A DNA stretch of 64,000 bases from Natronolimnohabitans innermongolicus JCM 12255 (GTDB lineage Archaea; Halobacteriota; Halobacteria; Halobacteriales; Natrialbaceae). The DNA is taken from contig NZ_AOHZ01000003.1 in assembly GCF_000337215.1 (NCBI RefSeq), positions 1-64,000 on the forward strand, written 5' to 3'. Below the pieces are notes generated by a model that was not told the DNA's origin, ran no database searches, and worked only from the letters and a program-made list of their open reading frames with translations. Position numbers and translations under genes: made by a program. This document shows, in pieces, positions 25,811-34,559 of the stretch; positions within the stretch are counted from its first letter, which is position 1; every line of letters begins with the position of its first letter.

Positions 25811-27706
25811 TCAGTTGTCTTCGGAGCTGTTGTCCGAGAGGTAAAGCGTTCGGTCGATGATGCTGACGGCCGCTTCGTTCCAGCGCGTGACGGCGTTACC
25901 GTCCGAGTCGTGAATCTCGATCACGATCCGGTGCTGACCGATCGAGACGTCCGCGTCGGGCGTCTCCTCCTGATCGGCGAAGCTTCGCATCTGATACTGG
26001 AGCAGCCGCTTCGTCGAGCCGCTGATGTCGACGGTGTCCTCGAACTCGAAGGTCAGGACGGTGTCTTCGGTGCCGGTCTCGCCTTCGAGCGCGTCGTCAG
26101 TATCGGCGTCCGATCCGTCTTCGCGACCGTACACGTCGGCCGAAACGTCGAACGTGTGACTCGAGAGCTCCGGCGCGGGCGCGTCTTCGTTGATCGTCTC
26201 GACGGCTTCCGCGACCGAAATCTCCTCGTCGTCCGACTCCGCGTCGAACTCGAACGGAGTAACGGCGCCACCGAGTGACGGTTCGGCTTCGGGTTCGAAG
26301 TCAGGTTCGCGACCCGACTCGTCGTCAGTGTCGACGCTACTCCCGTCGTCAGGGACGATATCCTCCCCGCTCGGTTCGACGTCCTCGTCGCCGGTCTCGG
26401 CGTCCGGGACGAGCGCGGTGTCCGGTTCGATGTCTTCGTGTTCCTCGACGTCCTGGTCTTCGATATCTTCGAGCGGTTCGCCGTGGTCTTCCGCGTCGTC
26501 TTCCGCTGTCGTTGCCGCCACCTCCGCCGTCTCCGGTGACTCCGTTTTCGTCTCGTCGCCGTCCGGCGACGGGTCGGCATCTGTGTCCGTCGCAACAGCC
26601 GTTCCGTCTTCGTCGAACGCGAACGCCTCGGGCCCCGTCTCGGCGTCGGCGCCCGACTGCTCCGACTCGAGGTCCGTCGCGGTAGCGGACGCTGACTGTT
26701 CGGCATCCGCCGTCGGTTCGGCATCTGCCGGCGTTTCCACAGAACTAGCGATCGCTCCCGATTCGGTGCTGATGTCGCCGGATCCGGCTGGTCCCGCGGC
26801 GATGACGTCCGCGTCGTCGACCGACACAGAGCCGTCCGGGAGTTCGCCGGCGATGGCGGGTTCCGACTCCCGAAGCGCTTCGTGATCGAGATCGACCGCG
26901 TACCACGCCGTTCGGTCGGGCGAGGTTACGAACCGACCGCGGTTGCGCTCCGCCGCCGGGTGTGCCGACTCCGCGATCGCGTCCGCGTCTGCGTCTGCGC
27001 CGGGTTCGCTAGCCGACGCAGCCGGTTCGGTACCGGCCTCGGCGTCACTCGAGGATCCGTCGTCGCGTTCCGACTCGCTCCCATCGCGGTCGTCGGGTGA
27101 CTCGCCGTCATCGTTCGTCGCGTCGTGACCGGCGACGTCGGACGCCGCCGCAGCGGCAGCAGCGTCGACGGCCTGTTCGGCGCTCTCGTCCGTCTCCGAA
27201 CCCTCGACGCCAGCGGTCGCTGGGTCACGTCGAGGGTCGGACTGGGGTTCGGGTTCAGGACCAAATTCGGACTCGCGCGGCCCAACCGCGTTCGCGGCCG
27301 GTTGCCGTTCGCCGTCGTCAGCGCCACGCTGTCGTGGCTGCTGCACTGCCTGTTGCTGGTTCGGGGACTGTGTCTGGTGTTGTGGTCCACTCGCGTCGCG
27401 TTGAGACGGACCGGCCTGTGGCGGCTGTTGTGTCTGGCCGGCCGTTGGGCCGGAACTGATCGTGCCGCTACTCAGGTGCAACTGTGTTCCGCCACCGCCG
27501 CCGCCCGGGGCGTTCGAAATTCCGTCGAGCGTGTGATTAATATCCGTTAGGTCACCGTCGACACTATCCTCTAACTTGTCGATCTTGTCCCCGACGCTGC
27601 GCAATGCGAGGGCGACGTCCCACATCACGACGACGCCGAAGAACAGGAGCGCGAGGAAAACCGTAACCGCAGCGCCACCGAGAAGCTGAACATCCACTTC
27701 AACCAT
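25811..27706 (-). CDS. membrane-anchored, very acidic protein with long disordered middle
   Basis: This 631-residue protein starts MVEVDVQLLGGAAVTVFLAL with one transmembrane segment (about residues 8-35), then a short predicted coiled coil (DKIDKLEDSVDGDLTDINHT) and a Gly/Gln/Pro-rich stretch. Residues about 110-500 are low-complexity Asp/Glu/Ser/Ala. The last 110 residues look folded: VLTFEFEDTVDISGSTKRLL, YQMRSFADQEETPDADVS and HRIVIEIHDSDGNAVTRWNE. This layout suggests a membrane tether for a C-terminal ligand or protein-binding domain. I do not recognise the family. The Met at 27706 is preferred to 27766 because it begins directly before the membrane segment. It is unlikely to be secreted. 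Confidence 0.75.
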   Translation of the reverse strand: MVEVDVQLLGGAAVTVFLALLFFGVVVMWDVALALRSVGDKIDKLEDSVDGDLTDINHTLDGISNAPGGGGGGTQLHLSSGTISSGPTAGQTQQPPQAGPSQRDASGPQHQTQSPNQQQAVQQPRQRGADDGERQPAANAVGPRESEFGPEPEPQSDPRRDPATAGVEGSETDESAEQAVDAAAAAAASDVAGHDATNDDGESPDDRDGSESERDDGSSSDAEAGTEPAASASEPGADADADAIAESAHPAAERNRGRFVTSPDRTAWYAVDLDHEALRESEPAIAGELPDGSVSVDDADVIAAGPAGSGDISTESGAIASSVETPADAEPTADAEQSASATATDLESEQSGADAETGPEAFAFDEDGTAVATDTDADPSPDGDETKTESPETAEVAATTAEDDAEDHGEPLEDIEDQDVEEHEDIEPDTALVPDAETGDEDVEPSGEDIVPDDGSSVDTDDESGREPDFEPEAEPSLGGAVTPFEFDAESDDEEISVAEAVETINEDAPAPELSSHTFDVSADVYGREDGSDADTDDALEGETGTEDTVLTFEFEDTVDISGSTKRLLQYQMRSFADQEETPDADVSIGQHRIVIEIHDSDGNAVTRWNEAAVSIIDRTLYLSDNSSEDN

Positions 27707-27921
27707 ATATTGTACTCTGTAAACCGATAGGTCGTTCGATATATAGACCTTATGCCGTAACACCAATAATACTGGAGCGCAATCGTCCGAGGACGGCGAT
27801 ATTCCGCCTTTTCAGAAATCGAAAAACCGGTCGAACGTCCAATACTATCTACTTGCTTACTATCTGTTCTGCGACGAGAGCCACGTCGACCGATTCACGC
27901 GGACAGTCGGCTCCGCGGTGA

Positions 27922-28593
27922 TCACACCGGTAGCCACTCGGTGGTCGTCTCCCGTTCCTGAAGGTGCCAGCGCTGGTCGTACGCCCCATCTCGAGTCCGT
28001 ACCTCGACGATCCCGTCGAACAGCGGCTCGAGGAGGGAAACGGCGTCGTGGTCTCGAGTCACTGGCACGTGATAGTGGCCCATTCCCCGAACGTGACTGA
28101 CCCGTGCAGTCACCATATGAAGCAGTCGAAACACCGGCTCGGCCGCGTGCCTCTCGAGAAGGGAGACGAGCGAGTCGAAACAGACCCGAAGTTGGGCTGG
28201 CTCGAGGCCGTCAGCGTCGGCATCGAACGCGGTGATAGCCTCGGCGATATCGGTGCCGAGCGCCTCGAGTGGCGCGTGGTCACCCGACCGCTCGCCCGTC
28301 GCCCCAGCGCCGGCGGTCGCGTAATCGATGGTCCGTGTCGTCGGTGTTTCGTGGGTCGAACAGGACACCGACGATTCGTGGCAGGATTGTACCGTTCGCG
28401 TTCTGCTGTCGGTCACCAGCAGTCGGTATCGAGACGCCACATTCTCACCGAGTAATCGGTGGCAGAGCGCACCGTGTCCCTCGGCCGTTTCCGGCCCGAC
28501 GAGCAAGACGTTGCTTCCGCGTCGCTTGAGCGCCGCGAGCGTCCGCGCGAAGTCAGCCTGCGCGACGGTCCCACCCTCAGATTTATCTGCCAT
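27922..28593 (-). CDS. RecA-like/DUF7504-type haloarchaeal regulatory protein
   Basis: This 223-residue protein resembles a haloarchaeal family that I recall as DUF7504: FARTLAALKRRGSNVLLVGP with a degenerate P-loop position, a rigid core ending LRVCFDSLVSLLERHAAEPV, and FRLLHMVTARVSHVRGMGHY followed by HVPV. The GPETAEGHG segment does not keep a Walker A motif, so it probably does not hydrolyse ATP. Such proteins are paralogous in haloarchaea and often lie near signalling genes; the 631-residue acidic membrane protein is next to it on the same strand. Function is unknown. Confidence 0.7.
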   Translation of the reverse strand: MADKSEGGTVAQADFARTLAALKRRGSNVLLVGPETAEGHGALCHRLLGENVASRYRLLVTDSRTRTVQSCHESSVSCSTHETPTTRTIDYATAGAGATGERSGDHAPLEALGTDIAEAITAFDADADGLEPAQLRVCFDSLVSLLERHAAEPVFRLLHMVTARVSHVRGMGHYHVPVTRDHDAVSLLEPLFDGIVEVRTRDGAYDQRWHLQERETTTEWLPV

Positions 28594-28805
28594 TCTTTCT
28601 ATCGAACCTCAGGATAGATAATAAATATTGCGGCCGCGTTCTTCCTATCGAGATTACCCGTGGATAATCCACGGTCCTCGATGCGTTTCAGACGGTTCCG
28701 GAACGCGACCCCGGTGAAGTCGCAACTCGGTCGCCGTCTCCGGCCAATCTGTCCGATAGCCGTATCAATCACCCAACTTTTCATCCTTGCGGCCGTACGC
28801 TCGCT

Positions 28806-29687
28806 ATGGCCGACCACGACGACGACCTCGAGGAGGCAGTCCGCGAACTCACGCGGACGATCGACGAACTCCGGTCGGAGCTCGTCTCCACCGACCGTCG
28901 AACCGGGATCCGACCGCCGACGCCGCGACCGCGACCACCGACGCCACGAGAGCTCCTGCGGGTCGCCGACGAAATCGCGATCCCGACTGCGATCGCCGCG
29001 TTGAACGCGAGCGTCCGCGCCCTCGAAGGATTCCAGCGGGCGTTGCGTCTGGCACGAACCGAACGAGAGGTCCGCGAGCGGACGTCCGATGCTACGAGTA
29101 CGACGAGCGAGCGTGCGAACGATCTTCGACGGACGACGCTCTCTCGACTCGATACCGTACTGGCGGAACTCCAGCAGGCAGCCTCGGACGGATCCCTGCC
29201 CGCCGACGACCGCGCGCGGGAACTGCTTTCTGACGCCCGCGAACTCCGCGACGAGGTCGACGACCGGCTGCGAACGGCCACGGACGTCGACGGCGACCGT
29301 GGATCGGGCGAACCCCCCTCTGAGACTACGACTGCGGGCTCGACCTCGAGCGACGCAATCACAATCGATATCGAAGACGGCCCCATCGAGACGGCGGACG
29401 ACGACGCGACCGATGACGGTGCGACCGACGACGAGTCTCCGTCCCACGTCGACGTCGACGCCGAACTCGAGACGCTGAAAGATCAGTACGGGGAGGACGA
29501 GTCGGCGACGGGCGTCGAGGAATCCGACGCGACCGATACCGCCGGAGACGACGGCGGGGACTCGAATGACTCGAGCGAACGGAACGGATCGAACGATGCC
29601 GGTCGAAACGACGCTCGGTCCGCTACTGACGATACTGACGATACTGACGGTACCGACGGTGACAACGAACCCGGCGCGTCGCCGTAG
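28806..29687 (+). CDS. coiled-coil acidic protein, haloarchaeal family (DUF7547-like)
   Basis: This 293-residue protein begins with a helical acidic segment (DDDLEEAVRELTRTIDELRS), a Pro/Arg-rich spacer and a short conserved helix with PTPRELLRVADEIAIPTAIA. After further helices the C-terminal half is low-complexity Asp/Ser/Thr, including three copies of the 9-bp unit gatactgac near 29635-29660. It resembles a haloarchaeal family I recall as DUF7547; function is unknown. Its ATG at 28806 has no strong TATA element, though 28610-28640 is AT-rich. It is divergent from the DUF7504-like gene. Confidence 0.75.
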   Translation: MADHDDDLEEAVRELTRTIDELRSELVSTDRRTGIRPPTPRPRPPTPRELLRVADEIAIPTAIAALNASVRALEGFQRALRLARTEREVRERTSDATSTTSERANDLRRTTLSRLDTVLAELQQAASDGSLPADDRARELLSDARELRDEVDDRLRTATDVDGDRGSGEPPSETTTAGSTSSDAITIDIEDGPIETADDDATDDGATDDESPSHVDVDAELETLKDQYGEDESATGVEESDATDTAGDDGGDSNDSSERNGSNDAGRNDARSATDDTDDTDGTDGDNEPGASP

Positions 29688-29725
29688 CCGCGGTCGCTCA
29701 CGGGAGTTCGCGCCAGAACGCTGGT

Positions 29726-30085
29726 TCAGACCGGCTCGAACCGATACCCATCCCAGTCTTGACTCTCCGGTTCTCGAATGCCTGCACCGGGTTCGCGCAG
29801 TTCGTCGACGTAGACGGGTTCGACCTCGTCGCCGGTTTCGATCTCGTCGGTCGTCGCTTGGCCGATCGCACGGACCGACTCTCCCTCGACGTCGAACTCG
29901 ACGATGGCGAGCGTGTTGGGTTCGCGGACGCCGGGCGGCGTCGCGGTCGAGGTCGTCCACGTGATTACTTCCGCGGTGTACTCGCTGAGATCGATCGTTT
30001 CGACCGGCTCCCCGCCGCCGGGGCCGCGCGGGTGTCCGGGGTAGCTGATCGAGCCGTCCTCGTACCGATAGGCTTCCATGGTCAT
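29726..30085 (-). CDS. DUF35 OB-fold protein (thiolase/HMG-CoA synthase partner)
   Basis: This 119-residue protein is a DUF35-family OB-fold protein: AVELITWTTSTATPP-like strands, LAIVEFDVEGESVRAIGQAT and GDEVEPVYVDE. Archaeal DUF35 proteins bridge acetoacetyl-CoA thiolase and HMG-CoA synthase and bind CoA. This copy lacks the usual N-terminal four-cysteine zinc ribbon, having only MTMEAYRYEDGSISYPGHPR before the OB fold. Its ATG overlaps the thiolase stop (atga, 30082-30085), so the two are translationally coupled. Without an HMG-CoA synthase gene here, it more likely serves only this thiolase. Confidence 0.88.
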   Translation of the reverse strand: MTMEAYRYEDGSISYPGHPRGPGGGEPVETIDLSEYTAEVITWTTSTATPPGVREPNTLAIVEFDVEGESVRAIGQATTDEIETGDEVEPVYVDELREPGAGIREPESQDWDGYRFEPV

Positions 30086-31242
30086 TGTGCTGCCTCCATG
30101 ATCGTGGTGATAACGCAGTTTCCGAAGCCGCCGACGTTACAGGCCAGACCGACGTTCGCGTCGACCTGTCGCGGGCCGGCCTCGCCCATCAACTGTTCGT
30201 AGATCTCGACGGCCTGTGCGACGCCGCTCGCGCCAAGCGGGTGGCCCTTCGACTTGAGTCCGCCGGAGGTGTTGACCGGCAACTCGCCGGTGTCGCGCTC
30301 CGTGTAGCCCTCCTCGACTAACTTCCAGGCCTCGCCCTGCTCGGCGAAGCCGAGTCCCTCCATCTGGAGGAACTCGAGGATGGTGAACATGTCGTGGAGT
30401 TCGGCGACGTCGATGTCTTCGGGCTCGAGGCCGCTCATCTCGTATGCACCCTTGCCGCTCTCGACGACGCCGCCCATGACGGTCGGATCCTCGCGCTCGT
30501 GGACGACGTGGGTGTCGGTCGCGCCGTCGATACCCGAAATGACGACGTAGTCGTCGGTGTACTCCTGGGCGACGTCTTCGGAACAGAGCAGCAGGGCCGC
30601 CGAGCCATCCGTGATCGGACAGAAGTCGTACAGCCGCAGCGGATCGGCGATGATCGGCGACTCGAGGGCGGTCTCCTCGTCGATCTCCTTCTGGAACTGC
30701 GCCTTCGGGTTGTCGAGACCGTTCTTGTGGTTCTTGACGGCCACCTTCGCCAGACTCTCTCGGGGCGCATCGAACCGTTCCAGGTAGTGGCGCGCCGTCA
30801 GCCCCGCAAAGGAGGGCAGCGTCACGCCCGTCTTGTATTCGACGGGGTGGGTCAGCGACGCGATGACGTCGGTCGCCTCGCCGGTCGATCGGTGGGTCAT
30901 CTTCTCGCCGCCGACGAGCAGCGTCACGTCGCTCGCCCCGCTGGCGACCGACTGCCAGGCGGCGAAGATCCCCGCGCCACCGCTCGAACTGGTCTGGTCG
31001 ACCCGCTGAGTGTACGCCGGCATCGCCTGCAGGTCGTGTGCCAGGGCGTTCGGGACCCCGGTCTGTCCTTCGAACTCGCCGCTTGCCATGTTCGAGACGT
31101 ACAGATGCTCGACATCCGCAGCTTCGACACCGGCGTCCTCGAGACACTCCTCGCCGGCTTCCGCGAGGAGGTCCATGACCCACTCGCCCTCCCGCTGGCC
31201 GAACTGGGTCATCGAGGCGCCGATGATCGCAACACGTTCCAT
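30082..31242 (-). CDS. thiolase family protein, catalytic Cys apparently replaced by Ser
   Basis: This 386-residue protein is a SCP-x-like archaeal thiolase. C-terminal catalytic parts are present: SKGHPLGASGVAQ (His) and GLACNVGGFGN (Cys). At the N-terminal site that normally has the acylated Cys, the sequence reads VDQTSSSGGAGIFAAWQS (residues about 81-98), so serines occupy the place. It may not be a normal Claisen-condensing thiolase. It is coupled by overlap to the DUF35 protein and so works as a complex with it. Substrate unknown; mevalonate-type acetoacetyl-CoA supply or fatty-acid degradation are options. Confidence 0.9.
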   Translation of the reverse strand: MERVAIIGASMTQFGQREGEWVMDLLAEAGEECLEDAGVEAADVEHLYVSNMASGEFEGQTGVPNALAHDLQAMPAYTQRVDQTSSSGGAGIFAAWQSVASGASDVTLLVGGEKMTHRSTGEATDVIASLTHPVEYKTGVTLPSFAGLTARHYLERFDAPRESLAKVAVKNHKNGLDNPKAQFQKEIDEETALESPIIADPLRLYDFCPITDGSAALLLCSEDVAQEYTDDYVVISGIDGATDTHVVHEREDPTVMGGVVESGKGAYEMSGLEPEDIDVAELHDMFTILEFLQMEGLGFAEQGEAWKLVEEGYTERDTGELPVNTSGGLKSKGHPLGASGVAQAVEIYEQLMGEAGPRQVDANVGLACNVGGFGNCVITTIMEAAQ

Positions 31243-31367
31243 ATCCTACTGGACTTCGGTGATGAATTTATAATGTGGGGGTTGCGTCCGTCTCGCACAG
31301 CGTCACCGTGGACTGCGAGATCGATCGCCGCGCTCGACCTCGCGAGTCGCGGGCAGTTCGTCCGGCC

Positions 31368-31553
31368 TCACGCCGGCATCCCCCTCATCGCGGCGTACTC
31401 CCACACGGCTGCAATCAGTGCGAACACCGGCAGCGCGTAGAGCGTCGCGATCACGACGAAGTCCGCTATCGGCGGGAGGAACCCATCCATCGATGCGACG
31501 ATCGCCGCCAGAAAGTACGCGATCATCCCGAGAAACAACTCCTGTGCGTCCAT
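31368..31553 (-). CDS. small two-helix membrane protein
   Basis: This 61-residue protein (start MDAQELFLGMIAYFLAAIVA) has two hydrophobic helices, about residues 7-22 and 30-53, and a short C-terminus WEYAAMRGMPA. The frame is open upstream to 31766 but that portion is arginine-rich and runs into hflX. I do not recognise a named family. It lies between thiolase and hflX on the same strand, with spacings of about 70-125 bp. Confidence 0.65.
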   Translation of the reverse strand: MDAQELFLGMIAYFLAAIVASMDGFLPPIADFVVIATLYALPVFALIAAVWEYAAMRGMPA

Positions 31554-31621
31554 GCACCGTACGGAGTGTTGGCGAGGGCAACTGTACCGGTTTCTATCAC
31601 GATTGGACAGTAACTCGTGAC

Positions 31622-32923
31622 TCAGGCCGACTCCGCCGCCGCCGTCCGCAACTCGCTTGCCCGCGAGCGCGCCTGAGAGATCACCGCGGGACGGGCCTCG
31701 AAGGAGACGACGACGTCCTCGTCGCCGTAATCGACGTCCTCGACGTGGGCGTTGTCGTGAAGCCACGATACGACGCTCATCGTGTCGTCGGTCATCGGCA
31801 AAAGGAGCCGTTCTTCCTCCCAGTCGGGGAGTTCGCGGTCGATGCGCTCGAGTAACTCCTCGACGTTCGTCCCCTCGCGTCCGCTGACAGCGACGGGATT
31901 CGGGGCGAGCGCCGACAGCGCCTCGCGTTTCTCCGCGAGCTCCTCGTCGTCGACCGTGTCGATCTTGTTCAACACCGTGACGATCGGCGCCTCGTTGCGC
32001 TCGTAGAGCGTGTCGTGGCTGGTGACGAGCTTCTCGTGGATCTCGTCGATCGGCTCGCTGACGTCAACGACGAGCAAGACGAGGTCGGCCCGGTAGACGG
32101 AGTCGAGCGTCGACTTGAACGACTCGACGAGCCAGTGGGGGAGGTCGCTGATGAACCCGACGGTGTCGGTCACGAGCACGTCGCGGGGCTCGATGGCGGC
32201 TCGTCGGGTCGTCGTCCCCAAGGTCGTAAACAGTTTGTCTTGCGACTCGGCCGTCGCGTCGAGGTCGGGGTGCAGGTCCTCGTTCTCCTCGACGGTGAGG
32301 TCGTCGGCTAACTGACGCAGCAGCGTCGACTTGCCGGCGTTCGTATAGCCCGCGAGCGCGACCAGATCGAAGCCGGAGTCGCGCCGGCGCTCCCGGCGGT
32401 GTTCCTCGGTCTGCTCGATCTGCTCGAGTTCGTCTCTGATCCGGCTGATCTGGTTTTTGATGTCCTGTTCGCGGCTCTCGTCGTACTCGCCGAGCCCCAT
32501 GAAGCCGGGGTGTTCGTCGCGTTTGGCGAGGCTGGTCTTGGCCTCCGCTCGTGGCAGTTCGTAACGGAGTTCCGCCAGTTCGACCTGCAGCTGTGCCTTC
32601 CGCGTCTGGGCGCGCTGCCCGAAGATTTCGAGGATGAGCGTAAAGCGATCGATGACTTCGACGCCCTCGGGAAGCAGCTGGCCGAGGTTGTACGTCTGAT
32701 AGGGACCGAGTCGGTTGTCGAAAATGACGGTCGTAGCGCCGGTCGCGGCGACCTCGTCGGCGAGTTCCTCGGCTTTCCCCTCGCCGAGCTGGAGGGCGGC
32801 GTCGGCCGTTCTGGACTGTGTAACTTCGCCGACGACGGTGTACCCCGCCGCTGCGGCGAGGTCGCGGATCTCACTCGTGTCGGGCGTTCCTGAATCGACG
32901 CGCTTTGCGATGATCGCTTTCAT
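31622..32923 (-). CDS. hflX: GTPase HflX
   Basis: This 433-residue protein is a ribosome-associated GTPase of the HflX family. The N-terminal HflX domain contains VIFDNRLGPYQTYNLGQLL, the helical linker QTRKAQLQVELAELRYELPR, and the G domain shows G1 GYTNAGKST (192-200), G3 DTVGFI and G4 NKID. The enzyme binds the large subunit and splits or rescues ribosomes under stress in bacteria. Length is normal. Upstream 32924-33346 has no gene, so it is probably a single transcription unit with its own promoter. Confidence 0.95.
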   Translation of the reverse strand: MKAIIAKRVDSGTPDTSEIRDLAAAAGYTVVGEVTQSRTADAALQLGEGKAEELADEVAATGATTVIFDNRLGPYQTYNLGQLLPEGVEVIDRFTLILEIFGQRAQTRKAQLQVELAELRYELPRAEAKTSLAKRDEHPGFMGLGEYDESREQDIKNQISRIRDELEQIEQTEEHRRERRRDSGFDLVALAGYTNAGKSTLLRQLADDLTVEENEDLHPDLDATAESQDKLFTTLGTTTRRAAIEPRDVLVTDTVGFISDLPHWLVESFKSTLDSVYRADLVLLVVDVSEPIDEIHEKLVTSHDTLYERNEAPIVTVLNKIDTVDDEELAEKREALSALAPNPVAVSGREGTNVEELLERIDRELPDWEEERLLLPMTDDTMSVVSWLHDNAHVEDVDYGDEDVVVSFEARPAVISQARSRASELRTAAAESA

Positions 32924-33346
32924 GCGGATGTGACGTGGTGTTCGTGCTCTGGGTCGTGATCGTGACCGCGAGTTCGGATCGGGCTTGCTCGTTCGTGACG
33001 ACTCGAGTCGAGGGGCTCTCGCCGGCGAGTCGACGGTCGAACGCGTCGCTTGCGACGACGCTGCGTTCGATGCGGCGGTTGCCCGACCGAATCAGGAGTA
33101 GCGATGCCGGTCGGTCACCTCCGTCGTCGCCTGACGAACGCCACTCATACGCGGACGTACGGGCCGGACCGCCTTGAATCCCGTGCACGTCGTCGTCTGG
33201 CGATTGGTGACTCGAAACGCCGTTTCAGCCGGTTTTCGAGGGGCTGATCGCCGGCGTTTTCTCTGACAGTCAAACACATATATCGATATTAGCGAATCTC
33301 ACGTTACCATAACAGTCATTTCGACGCACCCGAAAGCGAAGTCGTG
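32924..33346. other. intergenic stretch between hflX and FUN14 gene
   Basis: No gene is supported here. The frames present are short and arginine/serine-rich. The part near 33260-33320 is AT-rich (cacatatatcgatatta) and probably contains the promoter of the FUN14-like gene at 33347. Confidence 0.45.
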
Positions 33347-33658
33347 ATGTTCGACGTCGATCCGACGACCCTCGGCTTCGAGTTCGGCGCCAGCGCGATC
33401 CTCGGTGGCATTCTCGGATTTGCGACGAAACAGGTCGCGAAACTCCTCGCGCTCGTTATCGGCGCGCAGTTGATGGCCTTTCGCTACCTCGAGTCCCAGG
33501 AGATTATCATCGTCGACTGGAATCGCCTCTCTGCGGGATTACTCGATACGCAGGAACGGGCCGCGGAGGGCGTCCACTGGCTCGAGTCGGCGCTCTCGGT
33601 CGCGACGGTCGGCGCCGGGTTCACCAGCGGTTTTCTGATCGGGTATCACAGGGGCTAA
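33347..33658 (+). CDS. FUN14-family small membrane protein
   Basis: This 103-residue protein (MFDVDPTTLGFEFGASAILG) has the FUN14 layout: GFATKQVAKLLALVIGAQLM with a Gly-rich helix, then a second hydrophobic segment ending SGFLIGYHRG. Eukaryotic FUNDC1 is a mitophagy receptor; prokaryotic roles are unknown. A GTG three bases upstream (33344) could be the start. It is convergent with the SBDS gene, stops 58 bp apart. Confidence 0.88.
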   Translation: MFDVDPTTLGFEFGASAILGGILGFATKQVAKLLALVIGAQLMAFRYLESQEIIIVDWNRLSAGLLDTQERAAEGVHWLESALSVATVGAGFTSGFLIGYHRG

Positions 33659-33716
33659 CGATAGGAGAAACGTAGACGACCGACTCGTGGCCAGGTGAAA
33701 CCGCCACCGATCACCG

Positions 33717-34442
33717 TCACCGCGTGCTCAGGTCGTCCTTATCTTTGATGATCTCCGTCTCGGCTTCGCCGCTCGAGTGTTCGTTGACCACGTCGTAGAA
33801 GTCGTTTTGCATCCCTGCGGGGAACGTCAGGACGCCGATCCAGGAGCCGTCGGCCTGCCACTCCTCGCGTTCTAAGTCGCCGAACTGGCGGACCTGTGCC
33901 TGTGCGCTGCCGGCGTACTCGGCGGGAATCTGGACCGCGATGGTAACCTCCTCGAAGCGGATCGGAATCACCGGCCGCAGGTCGTCGAGGGCATCGTCGA
34001 CCTGCTGTTCGACGGGCTCCATCGGATCGACCGTGAAGCCGGCCTGCTCCAGGGCGTTGTCGATGCGGTCGGGCGGATGGGGGGCGTTGTCCATCTGCGG
34101 ATTGACCGCGTTGCGCGCGATGGTGTCGATCAGTTGCTTTCGCTTCTGTTCTTGCATCTCCCGGCGCTGCTCGGCCGTGATCTGGATCTCCCCTTTCTTG
34201 ATGACCTCGGGAATGATCTCGAGCGGATCGGTCGTCTCGAAGACCGTCTCGAGGTCGTCCTCGGCGGGACGGTCGCCCCGCGAGGCGTTCTCGAAGACGT
34301 CCTCGGCGGCGATGACCTCCTCCAGGTCACCGTCGAACTCGCCGCGTTTGATCGCCAGCGCCGCGTCAGGATCCACGAGTACCTCGAAGCGCGCTCCGTG
34401 GGACTCGAGTTGCGCCGTCACCGCCTCGTCGAGTGATATCAT
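33717..34442 (-). CDS. ribosome assembly factor SBDS
   Basis: This 241-residue protein is the archaeal Shwachman-Bodian-Diamond protein. The N-terminal FYSH domain shows SHGARFEVLVDPDAALAIKR and KKGEIQITAEQRREMQEQKR, the middle domain ARNAVNPQMDNAPHPPDRID, and the C-terminal domain RPVIPIRFEEVTIAVQIPAE. SBDS, with EF-2-like GTPase, releases the anti-association factor aIF6 from 50S subunits. It follows psmA by 117 bp in the same order as other archaea. Length is typical. Confidence 0.96.
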   Translation of the reverse strand: MISLDEAVTAQLESHGARFEVLVDPDAALAIKRGEFDGDLEEVIAAEDVFENASRGDRPAEDDLETVFETTDPLEIIPEVIKKGEIQITAEQRREMQEQKRKQLIDTIARNAVNPQMDNAPHPPDRIDNALEQAGFTVDPMEPVEQQVDDALDDLRPVIPIRFEEVTIAVQIPAEYAGSAQAQVRQFGDLEREEWQADGSWIGVLTFPAGMQNDFYDVVNEHSSGEAETEIIKDKDDLSTR

Positions 34443-34559
34443 ACGGTGACCTTCCCCCGGCCGAGTAAAAGAGCTTTTCCTGACGGCAGTCGATAACGTC
34501 CGGTCGTCGCCGCGGTAACCGGGTGGTCACGACCGCCGTCGACGTCTCGATTACTGTCG

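Noticed and set aside
28599-29960. 453-codon minus-strand frame opposite the coiled-coil protein
   Set aside because: Arginine-rich shadow without a haloarchaeal acidic bias.
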